The notes under the pieces: model-generated
Seen by the model: the letters and a program-made list of their open reading frames with translations, nothing else
What the model was told of the DNA's origin: nothing
Database searches by the model: none
Translations under genes and position numbers: made by a program
Part shown: piece by piece, positions 21,953-33,700 of the stretch
Layout: each line of letters opens with the position of its first letter
How positions within the stretch are numbered: position 1 is the first letter of the stretch
Source: Tuctoria greenei
Taxonomy: Eukaryota; Streptophyta; Magnoliopsida; Poales; Poaceae
DNA length: 64,000 nt
Assembly: GCA_036927565.1 (NCBI GenBank)
Contig: JAYESD010000009.1
Coordinates: forward strand, 151,922,929 to 151,986,928
Direction of reading: 5' to 3'

Positions 21953-24900
21953 GTACCTCACCCGTATGTGCTTGCTCCGTTCTTGAAAAATGGGGTTCTT
22001 TGCCACGGTCAGAGCAGACACGTTGTCCACCCTGAGTTCCATCGATCCGGTGTCTCTGCCGAAGAGATCACCAAGCAGGCGAACAAGAGCGCCCGAGTCG
22101 AAGCAATGGAGGCTGATATGTACTCGACCTCGCAACTGTACATGACTACCACCTGCTGCTTGACCGACTACCAACTAACGAGACACATGCTAAAGAAGAA
22201 GAGGATCCCGCTCATGCTCTTGCTGGTGTTGATGTCGCCGGTGTGGTCGTTGTCGCTGTACCCGACAAGGTGTGCCTCTCCAGAGCACCTTGGGTAGTAG
22301 AGGTCATGGTCGAGAGTCCCCGCAACATAGAGAATGATCTTCACAGTCTTCTGGTGCTCTGTCGTCGATCACTGCAGGAACCGACTAACGTAGCCGATAG
22401 AGAATGCAAGGTCCTGCCGTGTGTGGGCGAGGTAGTGAAGACTCCCCCACAAGATGTCAGTACTACGTAGTGCCTACCTCCTTTGTCGTGTTGTCACGAC
22501 TCAATTTCAGCCTCTCCTCCATCGGAGTGAGAGCTGAGTTGCAGTTTGTGAGCCCAGCTAGCTTAACAATGCGCTTGGCGTAGACAGTCTGCTGAAGCTT
22601 GATCCCAGAGTCGGCAAGGTGCACCTCAATCCCTAGGTAGAAGGAGAGGAATACCAGATCACTCATCTGGAAGGTGGCTTTCATCTCTTCCTTGAGCGCT
22701 ACCACCTCCGCATCCTTGGTGTCGGTGATCACCAAGTCGTCAACGTAGACACCCACCAGTAGGGTGTTTCCTCCATTGCCCCGTCGGTAGATGGTCGCCT
22801 CGTGCGGGCATTGCCCAAAGGCCATCCTCTTGAGCGTGAAATCACACTTGGCATTCCACGCCCTTCGGCATGCAGCAAGCCACAGAGGGCCTTGCGCAAG
22901 CGCAACACCTTGCCCTCCTTGGCAGGGAGTGCAAATCTCAGCAGCTGGTGTACGTAGACCTCCTCCTTCAAGTCGCCATTGAGGAACGTCGACTTGACGT
23001 CCATCTGCTGGACACGCCAGCCTTCTTGGGCAACCAGCGCAGGGAGTCACGCGGATCCCATTCGTGCCACGAGGGCAAAGGCATCGTCGAAATCGATCCC
23101 CTCCCGCTCCACGAAATCGCGTGCCACCAAGCGAGCCTTGTGCTTGACTATGGCGTCGGCTTCATCCCTCTTCAACTTGAACACCCCCTTAAGGGTGATC
23201 GCACGATGATCATGAGGGAGGTTAGCAATCTCCCAAGTACGGTTCGTCTCAACCGCGTCCATCTCCGACTGCATCATGGCACGCCATGCCGTGTGTTTCT
23301 TGATTTTCGCGAAAGACCGAGGCTCGTTGTTGTTGCACGCAAGATGAGTTGTGCCTCCAGATCATGATCATCCAGATCGTGAGGGGCCAGTCCCGACACC
23401 GGCTGGTCGTCGGTAATGTTCTCCATCTTACAATATCACAACTGCTCGCCGTTGTAGCACGCGTCGAGGCGCTCCTCGTCGTGGAAGAGCAGAGTAGCGA
23501 GCTCCACCGGGTCGTGCTCGATACGAGCTGGTGACAGAATGGATGTGCCAAGAGGGGTGGTCATCGTTGTTGGAGTGTGTAGGGTCGCCGGCTGAGGTGG
23601 AGGTGGACACTCGGGGACTGTGGTTGACACGCTCGGTGGAGAAGAGTTGCCTACTCTTCCAGCTCCCTTGAAGTAGACGTAATCGATGATGAAGTCGTCG
23701 TTCGTCGGAGACAAGCTGTCGTCCACCACCTTGCCTCATGCCCATCCTCGCCCTTCATTGAACACAACATCGCGCGTCGTGGGCACACGCTGTATCCCTG
23801 GGTCGAGAATGCGGTAGGCCTTCAAGCCCTCCGTGTAGCCGATGAACACCCCCGGGGTGCTCCTGTCGTCGAGCTTGCCGATGTGGCCAAGCTCCTTGGC
23901 GAATGCGAGGAAGCTGAAGATCCGTAGGTGAGAGACCGCCCGGCTTGCGCCCATACCAAGCCTCGTACGGTGTCCTGTCGTGGAGAGCCTTGGTAGGCGA
24001 ACGGTTGAGGATGTAGAAAGCCGTCACCATCGCCTATCCTCAGAAGACAGTCGCCATTCTCCTTCACTTGAGGAGGACCTTATTCATCCCCACAATCGTC
24101 TGGTTGCACCGCTCGACGATGTCGTTCTGCTGCGGGCTGTACGGCGCAGAGTAGTGGCATTGAACACCCACATCTGCGCAGTACGACGCAAATTCAACCG
24201 TCGTGAATTCAATGCCTTTGTCGGTGCGCAGCACGTGTAGCTTGCGACCGCACTCCGCCTCCACAATGGCCTACCCAAGCCTGATGGCGTTAGCGACCTC
24301 TCCCTTGCTGCCAAGGACCATCACCCACATGTAGCGGGAGAGGTCGTCGATGAGTTGCGGGAAGTAGCGTCATCCTCTTGGTATAGCCAATGTCACCGAG
24401 CCACACAAGTCCCCGTGCATGAGCTCGAGTCGCTCCTTGGCTCAAAAACTCGACTGCTGGGGAAAAGGAATTCGCCTCTGCTTCGTCAACATGCAGACAT
24501 CGCAGAGCTACTCCACGTGGTAAAGGTATGGCATGCCTCGCACCATCTCCTTGGCACTAAGCTGCTTTAGGACCTGAAAATGAAGATGCCCAAAGCGCTC
24601 GTGCCATTGCCATGCCTCGTCGTCCCGACGAGTGGCAAGGCAAACAGGTTGTACTACATGCACGTTAAGAACTTAGAGTCGATTGGTGCCTCTGCTTACC
24701 TTGGTAAGAAGGCGACGATGGCGATCCCAAATCCTCATGACTCCATCCTTAATATCCATGTGCAAACCATTTTCATCCAGTTGTCCCAGGCTGATAATGA
24801 GTTTCTCAAAACAGGGATGTGATAGACTCCGACGAGCAGCCTGTGCTCCTCACACTCGGCGGTGAGGATGACGGAGCCGACACCCTTGATCTCCACGTCG

Positions 24901-26447
24901 GAGGCGTCACCAAACTTGATGGAGCCTCAGACAATGGGGTCAAGCTCAGCGAAGAACTATCGTCGACCAGTCATGTGATGGGTGGTGTCGGTGTCACGGC
25001 ACCACCCGTCAGTCTTGTCGTTGTTGGAGCCGTCGCTGAGAAAAGCGTGTGTTCTTCAAGATGGAATAGATCCGCTGCGGTTGATGCCATTAGAGGTGGC
25101 TTAATGCTTCCGTGTGCTAGGAGCAAAGCTGGCTCCTCCTCCACCTATGCGATGTGGGCCTCCTTCTCCACTTGTGCGACGTGGGCCTGGCCACGTCGTG
25201 GCTATCCACACTCTGGTCCAATGACCAAGCTTGCCACAATTATGACAGGTGTCGTCTTGTGCCGGTTTCTGATTACCAGCGGTGGCGCCCTGCGCACCTC
25301 TGTGGGCGCCACCCTTGGCACGTCCTTGCGCCTTGGCCTGGGCACCTCCGCGCCCCTTGCGCGACTTGCCATGCTTGTGGCCGCCTATCGGAGAAGAGGA
25401 CTCCCACTTCTTTCGGTCATCTTGGCCAACCTCCCACTGCTCGCGAGTGAGATGAAAGTTCCTGCCAATGGTGATAGGCCTCGAGAGAGGTTGTGTTTTG
25501 TCGTGGTCGACGACCTTGAGACGACATATCACCTATTCGATCGACAGCGTGGAGAGGTCCAGCAGAGACTTGATTAAGCGAACGACCTGCTTGTACTTCT
25601 CGAGGATGCAACAGAAGAGCTTCTCGACATCTCTCTCCTCGTCGTAGGTGTCATCGTCGAACTGCACCAACTTCTACAACAAAGTGTTGAGATGGAGAGC
25701 AAAGTCATCAACGTCTTCACCTGACTTAAAGGCTAGGTTCTCCCACTCCTTGTGAAGCGCCTGTAGAGTGGTCTTGCGGGCGCGGTCGCTACAGATGTGT
25801 GCCGTAGCGATGGCACCCCAATCCTCCTTGGCAGTCCACTTCTATGATAGCGAGAACTGCATCTCGGCCAGAACTGCAGCAATGAGGGCATCCAACAACC
25901 GTCGATCCTTGTAGTAGTCGATGTCTCCGTACCGGACTACTTCCCACATGTGTCGCATCTGGATTCGTACCCTCATCACTATGGACCACTAAACGTAGTT
26001 GGTCTTAGTGAGGGTAGGCCACCCGCCGCCAGGACTGACGTCCCTCACAATAGCCTGGACATCGTGGTGTCCATGGTACCTATTCGAGGAGAGAGAACTG
26101 CACCGCCACCACATCATGAGCCACCGCTGCCACGTCCATGGGGTTGCGTGGCTGCTCGTTGCACCTCCTGTGCTCGCGCTGCCTCCCTTGCCAGCCTGAG
26201 CTCATCGGCGGCGCCGCCGTTTAAAGAGTCGCTGGAGCTACTGGCACGCAGAGCCTCCAGCTCTGCTGTCGCTGCACGCGCTACAGCCTCCGCTTTCGCT
26301 GCTTCCACATCAGCCCTCGCTGCTACCAGTTCTGCCACCGCCAACCTTGTTGCCCCTTGCTGTCGCTCGCTCGCGCTTCTCTACCGCGGCGACCTCCGTC
26401 TGTCGCGCGCTCGATGCGACTGAGCACTGAGATTGTTCGTCAGACAT
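21953..26447 (-). pseudogene. Copia-A gag-pol polyprotein, broken
   Basis: The start ATG is at 26447 (MSDEQSQCSVASSARQTE). Gag (about 26447-25050) includes a zinc knuckle CHNCGKLGHWTRVW whose fourth ligand is lost. Protease and pre-integrase lie at about 25000-24400. Integrase (about 24320-23750) has LHVLRTDKGIEF and YSPQQNDIVERCNQT. RT (about 23280-22470) has MDVKSTFLNGDLKEEVYV and GVYVDDLVIT. RNase H (about 22180-21953) has ELRVDNVSALTVAKNP. Gag and pol share one reading frame organisation, unlike Copia-1 and Copia-C. Many stops and frameshifts are present, and part of RNase H (around 22200-22470) is degraded. Confidence 0.85.
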
Positions 26448-26609
26448 GGCACACTAGCAGGGGACTTGTGTGTGCAGAAGACAAGTTGTTGCTCGTTTGT
26501 GCAAGAGAGGGATGAGCTGGAACAGACGATATTCCTACTGCCGATTGCGGACAGAGAGAGGCCCGAGATGGAGATGGACATGAGATGTTTAGGCTGCAGG
26601 ATAGAATGG

Positions 26610-26620
26610 CTCTAATACCA
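26610..26620 (-). other. Primer-binding site of Copia-A
   Basis: The minus strand reads TGGTATTAGAG, one change from the initiator-Met complement. It is now separated from its LTR by the SINE. Confidence 0.75.
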
Positions 26621-26626
26621 AGTGTT

Positions 26627-26977
26627 TTTTTAGATGATGGTAAGTCTTGACCTTCCCCTTCGAGGAGGTTATGACCAATTTGTTACAAGCGAGTACAAAG
26701 GCAAACACTCATAGCCTATTGTCTATAACAAGGCGACGATAACTGGATGGCTAAGCACACGACAGTGGACCGAACTTCGTAAGCCAATACTACAACACGT
26801 TCATCTCTTCACATTTTTCGTAAGTGCACCCCGGATCCAGCGCTCACAACTTCCTCTGTAGAGTACCTGCATTTAATACTGTGAAATTCAACCTGAAATT
26901 CGCTTCCACCAAGAATCGAACTCAGGACCTAAGTAGTGCTACTCAAAGTACTTAACTATTAAGCCAAGCCACCTTTC
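26627..26977 (-). mobile_element. tRNA-derived SINE (351 bp)
   Basis: It is flanked by the 10-bp duplication accaagtgtt (26617-26626 and 26978-26987). On the minus strand the 5' end carries pol III promoter-like blocks. A box A-like TGGCTTAATAG starts about 8 bases in, and a box B-like GAGTTCGATTC starts about 55 bases in. The 3' end is a short A run (AAAAAA). It inserted at the junction of primer-binding site and 5' LTR of Copia-A. I do not assign a named family. Confidence 0.8.
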
Positions 26978-26983
26978 ACCAAG

Positions 26984-27332
26984 TGTTAGTAGCTGAATTC
27001 TTACTTTCCTTGAAAGAGAGAATGATACTAGAGAGTTGGAGCAATTTTCTTGTTTATTTCTCACACAATATCATGTCCAGGCCTAGATGTTGAGGTTACA
27101 TATTTATAGCTGTCATGACAACCAAACATATGTCACAAAGATGCTAGTATAAGATGATTAGATGTTCTTAAAGTGTTGCCTTAGCCGTCCTTAAAATGCT
27201 GTTCTAGTATCATTAATATGCTATCTTAGTGTTCTTAAAATGCTGTTTTAATTGGGGCTACAATAACTATGCAAAGATGCTAAAGTACAAGACCATTCAA
27301 AAATGTTAAAGTGTATGGAACTTATTGCAGCA
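26984..27332 (-). repeat. Copia-A 5' LTR (349 bp)
   Basis: It runs from TGTTAGTAGC to TTATTGCAGCA. It contains the unoccupied counterpart of the Gypsy-1 target (atgtc at 27073-27077). The first four bases are shared with the SINE duplication. Confidence 0.85.
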
Positions 27333-27600
27333 ACATCCGCGAGGGCAAGCCCATCACGGTGTACCGAGGCAGGAGCAACGTCGACCTCGCCCGTGACTTC
27401 ACCTACATCGACGACATCGTGCGCGGGTGCCTGGCGTCGCTGGACACGGCCCCGGCCGCAGCACCGGCAGGCGGCACGGGCGGCAAGAAGCGCGGACCGG
27501 CGCCATACAGAATCTACAACCTCGGGAACACGTGGCCGGTGACCGTGCCGAAGCTGATGTTCATCCTGGAGACATACCTGCGGGCGAAAAGGAGGTGCGG
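27333..27600 (+). pseudogene. UDP-glucuronate 4-epimerase (GAE) pseudogene, C-terminal part
   Basis: One open frame gives NIREGKPITVYRGRSNVDLA, DFTYIDDIVRGCLASLDTA, an alanine/glycine insert, GGKKRGPAPYRIYNLGNTWP and VTVPKLMFILETYLRAKR. This is the conserved segment near the C-terminal third of plant GAE proteins. The family's last roughly 50 residues are absent and unrelated sequence follows. The upstream part lies at 6140-6361, beyond Copia-A. The functional enzyme is a Golgi type II membrane protein that converts UDP-glucuronate to UDP-galacturonate. This piece has no start, no NAD-binding domain and no end. High GC (grass-like) and an intact frame suggest it decayed mainly by insertion and truncation. 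Confidence 0.85.
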
Positions 27601-27759
27601 TTGTATTTGCTCCGAAAATTGCGTTGTGTATAGATTTTTCTGTTGCCCAGCCCAGTACGACTCAAACAGGCATGAGCAGATGACTCTGGATGTTATCACC
27701 TCATTGTTGTATTTCTCAAAAGTTTTTATAACAGGTCCGGATATTATAGAACTTATATA

Positions 27760-27860
27760 TTCCTTCCATCATAAATTACTTATTATTTAGTACAATAATT
27801 TTAATTCAAAATGAATTAGAATTCTTGTTCTAAGTGTCAAGTATTTTAGGATGGAAGGAG
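27760..27860. mobile_element. Stowaway-like MITE, degenerate
   Basis: TTCCTTCCATCATAAATTAC at the left end and TTTTAGGATGGAAGGAG at the right form an inverted repeat like the Stowaway CTCCCTCCGT terminus, and each side is flanked by TA. About 34 bp of the right end plus flank (GATGGAGGGAGTATTATTCTTTT) is repeated immediately downstream (27880-27905). It lies between the GAE pseudogene and the TGS1 3' end. Confidence 0.7.
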
Positions 27861-28102
27861 TATTATTCTTTTACTATTTTGGGATGGAGGGAGTATTATT
27901 CTTTTAGAGGTTAAGATCTGTCAAGCTCATGACATTACAATGGCAAGGGAATTAACAAGTGGGGAAGAGAAAAATGGAGAATCTTGGTGCGCAGTTAAAT
28001 ACGATGTCTGCACTTACATGTGCTAATGATCTGCAAAAGTCCCCACACCATTTCTCCAATTTCCAGCATAGAGGTTCAGAATAGCCGTCAACAGATTGTC
28101 CA

Positions 28103-29709
28103 TTAACCCAATTTCCATGATGCGCTTGGTAACCTTGCCGTTTTTCCAAAGTAGGCAGTGACCCCTTTGCATCTGTGGTGCACAAAGTTCTCTTCGCTCT
28201 GCAAGGGTTAGAAGCGGAACAATAGGGTGCTTTCAGCGAATGATAATAATGCTTTAATGAACGCGGAGGTGGAAGGTAGAGTAGAACAACAGCGTACCTC
28301 AAAATCTAAGGGAGGGCAAGACAACCAGGAAAGTTCCTCCACTTGGCCAATGTCCACGGTCCGTGGCAAGAACATGATGATATTAGGAGATATCCTCTGA
28401 GCCACTTGAAATGTTGTGTACCTACATATAAGCCGTAGTAGGTTAAAACACACAGCTGTTTCATCAACATTTGCAGTAACTTTTGACTATCGGCATTCCA
28501 TCCAAAGTTGGCTCGTCCTAATGGAACGCTGGTAGTTTTACATGAACAAAGTTACGTCCCCACTCTATTGAAATTTTTCTGTGCAAACTCTGATAACAAA
28601 ATCCTGATGTTTTGATGAAATGCTATCACTTTGATAAAAACTGCACAACTGCTCATCAGATGCATCCCTGCCAAGAATTTTTTAAACCTGCAACCTGTAT
28701 CAACTGATTGCTTTGAAGTTTGCTAATGGGCAACTGAATTTCAACAAACACTGTACCCATCTTTAGGCTTCAGCATATCAAGGGTGTAAACTGGAGCTTG
28801 GATGTACGATGGACCTCCCCATGGTGGCGAAAGGAACACGACATCTGCCTAACGCAACATCAGCAATCAGCAACAATTGAACAAACAGATCAGCAATAAA
28901 TGAACATGAAATATTCCGGGAGAAAGGAAATGTATATGCGTTATAAAACTTTCCAGTCGCAACTTCAAATCCAAAATGCGCCAAAATTTGCGCGCTACTG
29001 GATGACTGAGCATACCTTGAGGAAGGGCGCGAGACGGAAGAAGTCGCCAACGATGAACTCGATCCTGTCTTCCACGCCGTACACCCTGGCGTTGTGCGCC
29101 GCGAACTCCACCTTGCGGGGGTCGATCTCCACGGCGATGACGTAGCAACCCCTGCACGAGATGTGGCGGCGCAGGCACTGTTTTTACTTACTACCGCTCG
29201 CTCGCGCGCACGCGCACTGAGAGCTGCAAATGGTATTCGCGTACGTGCCTGACAGCGAACTGGATGGAGTTGCCGCCGCAGCCGGCGAAGGCGTCGACGA
29301 CGACGTCGCGGGGCGCGGCGCAAACGGCCTGCGACGCCGCGACGGCCTCCGGGGTCGCGGAGTACCAGCCCTCGGCGTCCATGCGCACGCCAAGGTCGTA
29401 GAGGGAGAAGAGGCTGTGCCGGTGAGCCCAATACTTGCCCGCCACGGCGGCGGCGGGCGCATCGAAGGCTCGCGCCTCAACGGCCTTCTCATGCGGCTCC
29501 GCCGCCGCCTCCGCCTCCGCGCGTTTCAGCTCCTTCGGCCCCACGACCTCACGGGTGGACTCAACCGTGAGGCGGCGGCGGCTGGGTTTACTTGTGGTGG
29601 CGCCGAGGAGGCGGAGGAAGCGGACCGGGGTCCTGTAGAGGAACGGGATGGCGCAGGCGTGGCGGCGACGGCGGCGCGGGGACGCTGGCGCGGCGCTTCG
29701 TTTCGCCAT
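28103..29709 (-). CDS. TGS1: Trimethylguanosine synthase 1 (RNA cap hypermethylase), 5 exons
   Basis: TGS1 converts the m7G cap of snRNAs, snoRNAs and similar transcripts to 2,2,7-trimethylguanosine in the nucleus, using S-adenosylmethionine. CDS exons (minus strand): 29254-29709, 29016-29177, 28757-28848, 28298-28421, 28103-28198. All junctions are GT-AG and in phase, giving 930 nt and 309 aa. The SAM-binding motif I is VVVDAFAGCGGN (about 136-147), motif II is VIAVEID (about 165-171), and the catalytic motif SPPWGGP (about 213-219) has the tryptophan that stacks on m7G in the human enzyme. The N-terminus is basic (RRRRR), possibly a nuclear signal. The protein is short, as plant TGS1 usually is, and lacks the long N-terminal extension of animals. 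I chose the ATG at 29709 because an in-frame conserved region follows. The least certain junction is intron 1 (29178-29253, 76 bp). No break is visible. Confidence 0.93.
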
Positions 29710-30791
29710 GCCCAATCGGTTTCTTCACTTCAAGGTTGAAAAATTGAAATGCTCGTGTGCTCCTGCTCGGGCGCGGTGGAACCGGAACCGGCGGAGGAAG
29801 GCGGCGCATCGAAAATGAATTTGGAAGGTCGTCACTTCAGCTGTTCAGCTTCAGCACTTCCCAGTTCGGAGAGGAATTCGATGGCCGACTCATTTAAACG
29901 TGCAGAGAGTACAATTGTTTTTTAAAAAAAATGCTAATTTTACACCACTGATCCAGTCGAGACAAGGGTGCAGAGAGTGACAACGAACCCGGCGATGGGG
30001 ACGGCGTCAAGGCAGGAGGGGAAGGTATGAGCCAACCGTTGACTGTCACGCAAAAGAAGAAAGAACGATCAAAGGTTGAAGATAAAGTTGATGCCATTGA
30101 CTGCAGATCCAATGGTCCACAATCATAGAGTAAAGAGAGGCTCGTTCACAATCAACTGGAGAATAGAACGACCCCTTTTTTTACGGGCAACGACTAAAAT
30201 ATGCAAGATATGATACAATTGTGCAATCAATTATTCAACTATTGGATCTGCATCTTGCAGCAAACGTAAAATGCAGATCTAATGTTGAGGGTGGTTGATC
30301 CATATTTCAGATTGCATTATAGTCACTATCTTTTTAACGTTTAGAAGTCCATATTGCTCATACAGCATAGAATCTACAGTTTTAAATAGTGTAGCTACAA
30401 ACCAGTTAGATTAGATGAAGCGTTTCAGCACAACAATAAACAACACACTCGGAATGTGGCGAAAATCCAGACATTACGTATTTTGTCACATCTTGAAATC
30501 CTGGTGGTCGACATCGGCAGAAATATGTGATGCGTTGGGTGCAGCCACATCCTCCGGCGGTTCCTTTGATCACGGACTCCGCGCAATTGCAAGGTTCTGC
30601 AGAAGTTGTGCAGTTAAAGACCTTGATGCATGCTGGAAAATATAGGGTCTAGGACCATGATTGAAAAACAAAAAACATGACGGGGTCAGACATCAAACAT
30701 CAGCAACGTAAGAAACAGCGAGTCACTTACAATGGATGCAATGGTCAGGTTTTTTGCTCCCTCGGGGCAGCAGAAATGCAATGGTCAAGCT
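29710..30791. other. Intergenic region between ORC1 and TGS1
   Basis: About 1.1 kb separates the ORC1 stop from the TGS1 start. It should hold the ORC1 3' UTR and the TGS1 promoter and 5' UTR. A short inverted repeat (ATTGGATCTGCAT...ATGCAGATCTAAT, about 30240-30285) may be a worn MITE. I see no other gene. ORFs at 30415 and 30677 have no recognisable product. Confidence 0.5.
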
Positions 30792-33700
30792 TCACAAGTA
30801 CTTGGACAACCAAGGAATATCTGGGGATTCCTTTAGGGCAAAGGTTACATCGTCACTGGCAACCAAGAAAAACAAGAATAATCACTTTACGGCATGAGCT
30901 TTTCAACATATAATCAATTTTCTTTGATTAAATAAATTATTGATGCAGTTTCAGGAGCAGACCTTGGATAGTTAAGCTGCAGCTTTTGCAGCTTGTGCTT
31001 ACTACCTTCTTCACAGAGGATGATTTTGCTTTCACTAAGCTTGCAGCTGCAAGTTGATAATGTAAAGTTTATTGCTATCGATCATCAATTTTAAAAAAAA
31101 AAATAGCTGAATTCAGAAGTGAAGGGAACAATAACGTGCCCACACAAGAAATACCTAAGAACAATACAGAATGTGTGCAAACAATTCCTGGTAAAGCTTC
31201 ATTGGATCACCTTCTACCACTTGAAATATTATGCACATGAATAAAATAAGGCATAAAATTTAAAGGCTTGTAATGCTAACACATGGGAGGGAACAGAGAA
31301 CAGAAAAAACATGCTAATGTTTCCACTTCAGTACTCCAGTTTATATCAAGACATGCAGTAGTCGATAATATTTTCTCTGGTCAATATTTAACTGAAGTTT
31401 TGTGGATGATATCTGCAGTGATATACAAATTTAAGGAAAATGAAACTCTCCCAAGAAGTTCTGCATGAGTGGTTTGAAGTTGGAACCAGTGTTTTGAAAT
31501 CCCGCCTGGACGCCTAGGCGCCCGCCGGGACGCCTAGGCGCCTAGGCGAGCGCCAGGCGAGGATCTGTAGAGGAGATTCTTGGGGTGAAGGAGCGGATGG
31601 CGGCGTGACTTTGAGTGCAGCGGCGGCGGCGCTGATGGCAGGGACAGGCGGCGGCGACGGAAGTTGAAGGCAGGGCGGGTGGCGGCGCAGAGGTGTCGGT
31701 CGGGCGGCAGAGGTGTCGGGCGGAGGAAGAAGGGTGCCAAGCGCCTAATGGGCCTAAACGCGACTCGGCCCGATTGATGTGAAGCATTAGATGGAATCCA
31801 ACGGTCCATTTTTCAGATCGGGGACACTATAAAGACAGACTCTTACCCTCTTAACCCTAACTTCTCTTCCTCACCTCTCCTCTCTCACCAGCCCGCGGCG
31901 GCGGCAGCTCCGACGGCGGCCTCTCCTCCCTCACCAGCGCGCAGCGGTGCCGACGGCGGCCGGCGGCGGCGGCTAGCGGCGGCGGCGGCGGTGGCGACGG
32001 CAATAGAGACGGCGGGGACGGCGCTGAGACGGCGGCGACGGCGACGACCAGGCGAGGCGAGCCGGCCTGGCGTCCTCCCGCCACCGACTGGACGCCTGGT
32101 CGGCGCCTAGGCGTCGCCTAGGCGACGCCTCAAAAACGCTGGTTGGAACTTGGAACAGCTTCATGCATATAAAATACAGATTGAATGGATTAGTTTACCA
32201 GATTTTCAGGAGAGCGTCATATCCAGGCAATACTTCTCTATTGACGTGGCACCAAGAGAGAACTGTTGTCGCTAACTATAGGATAAGTAGAAAAAAAATC
32301 CCATTAGATTTTTCCTTATGAACCAACCATACGGATACAATAAGCAATCACACTAATTTTCTATATGCGAATGACATGTACAGTGACTTTACAGATATTA
32401 ATATGTTAACAATGCAGTGCTAGTATTATTGCGGATGACATTTGAAACCATAAAAATAATACTATTTCACTGTTTTATTTTGAAAGTTTATGGTTGAATC
32501 TGCATTCTTGTAGCGAGCGTAAGATCAATTTGGCAAGTTACTATTGGAGATTAGAAGAGTAAACAACCAAGATCATATTTTTTGGAATATCCCACAATGA
32601 TATCTGAGTTTGAAACAGGTCCAGGATTCCAGCTTATAGGTTGCAGCAGACAAAGTTAATCGAAATAGAATGCCTAAACAATCCCACGAGGGATTCTGCA
32701 GCCCACATCAATTAAAGAATTCAATAATGCATACAGGTTGGATAAGGTTTAGATATCAGTAAAGAAAAACAGGAAAAGAGGGTAGGGGGACCCTGATTTC
32801 CTGAATGAACAGTTTGGGGTTAATGATAGCCTTATGACCCATATAGACTACCACAAGCGCAGGAACACGGCAGCTGCGCGTGAGGGTTCAGGCAGCACAC
32901 ACAGCTTAGTGCCAAACACAACTGACATGGTGAATTGATGGGTGAAGACAAGAAACTTCATCACCTATTGGGCCAAGATCACAAGCATCTGGACATCATG
33001 GTCCAAAGCCCGGGCCACCTGTCACTGAAGAGTCACTCCAATACCCTTCAACACTTAAGCTCTACAATTTTTCATTTATACCTACAAAAACTAACTAAAA
33101 GCACTGCAATATGTGCTCACCTTATCAAACACTACTTCACCTAATCCACTTTTGTATAATTCATGAACCATAGCAACCAAAATAACTTTTCCAAACTTCG
33201 GACAATTCTTCATCACCTGTATCGAGACAAAAAATACAAATAGTCACTTTGAATGGTCAACTGACATTAGTGTTGATCTGGTTAGGCAAGATAATCAATG
33301 TTAGCATGACTGGGGAAACTTTACACCATGAAGAAAAGGGAGCAAGAGTACAAGCTCGAACGAGGCAACCATACTCTACTTACTTGAATATGTGGTGCCT
33401 GAAAGACCTCCTGAATAGCAGATTCTATATCACCCATACAAACAACACCATCTCCTACAAACATTTAATTCATGTTCAATGAACTGTATACAACTTGGAG
33501 CCAAATCAAAACAAATAGGTGGAAGTTATATAGCAATAGCAACAGGTGAATATAAGTAGAAAGAATAATAGAGTAAGCCCTTTTAGCAAATATGTGGTTC
33601 AAACTTTGAATACATGTGTGGATAGTACCTCTATTAGCAGACAAGTAAGCCTGTTCAGACTGTTTTGTGCGGTAATCTGCAAACTCTGCTGCCCTTCTAC

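Larger units (their letters stand above)
6362..27332 (-). mobile_element. Copia-A: old copia element, host of most left-half insertions
   Basis: The LTRs begin TGTTAGTAGC and end in CAGCA. The right (5') LTR is 26984-27332. The left (3') LTR is 6362-6455 plus 18656-18925, split by Gypsy-1. Gag-pol lies between on the minus strand. Flanks are aaatc (6357-6361) and acatc (27333-27337), a target duplication with one mutation. The insertion splits a GAE reading frame. The element carries Gypsy-1, a 2.8 kb solo LTR and a SINE, so it is one of the oldest layers here. Confidence 0.85.

Noticed and set aside
27303..27600. GAE segment considered as a gene fragment captured by Copia-A
   Set aside because: The matching upstream GAE piece lies on the other side of Copia-A at 6140-6361, and the target duplication falls inside the GAE frame. 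The copia inserted into a GAE copy rather than capturing it.
29230..29739. 169-codon plus-strand ORF over TGS1 exon 1
   Set aside because: It is the antisense reading of GC-rich TGS1 coding sequence. The minus-strand frame has the SAM-binding motif.
30415..30913. Two plus-strand ORFs downstream of ORC1 (76 and 78 codons)
   Set aside because: The second overlaps the last ORC1 exon in antisense. The first lies in the probable ORC1 3' UTR and has no recognisable product.
31534..32164. Arginine/serine-rich ORFs at both ends of the hAT element
   Set aside because: They come from CGCCTAGGCG and GGC-rich sequence, contain no transposase motif and overlap one another on the same strand.
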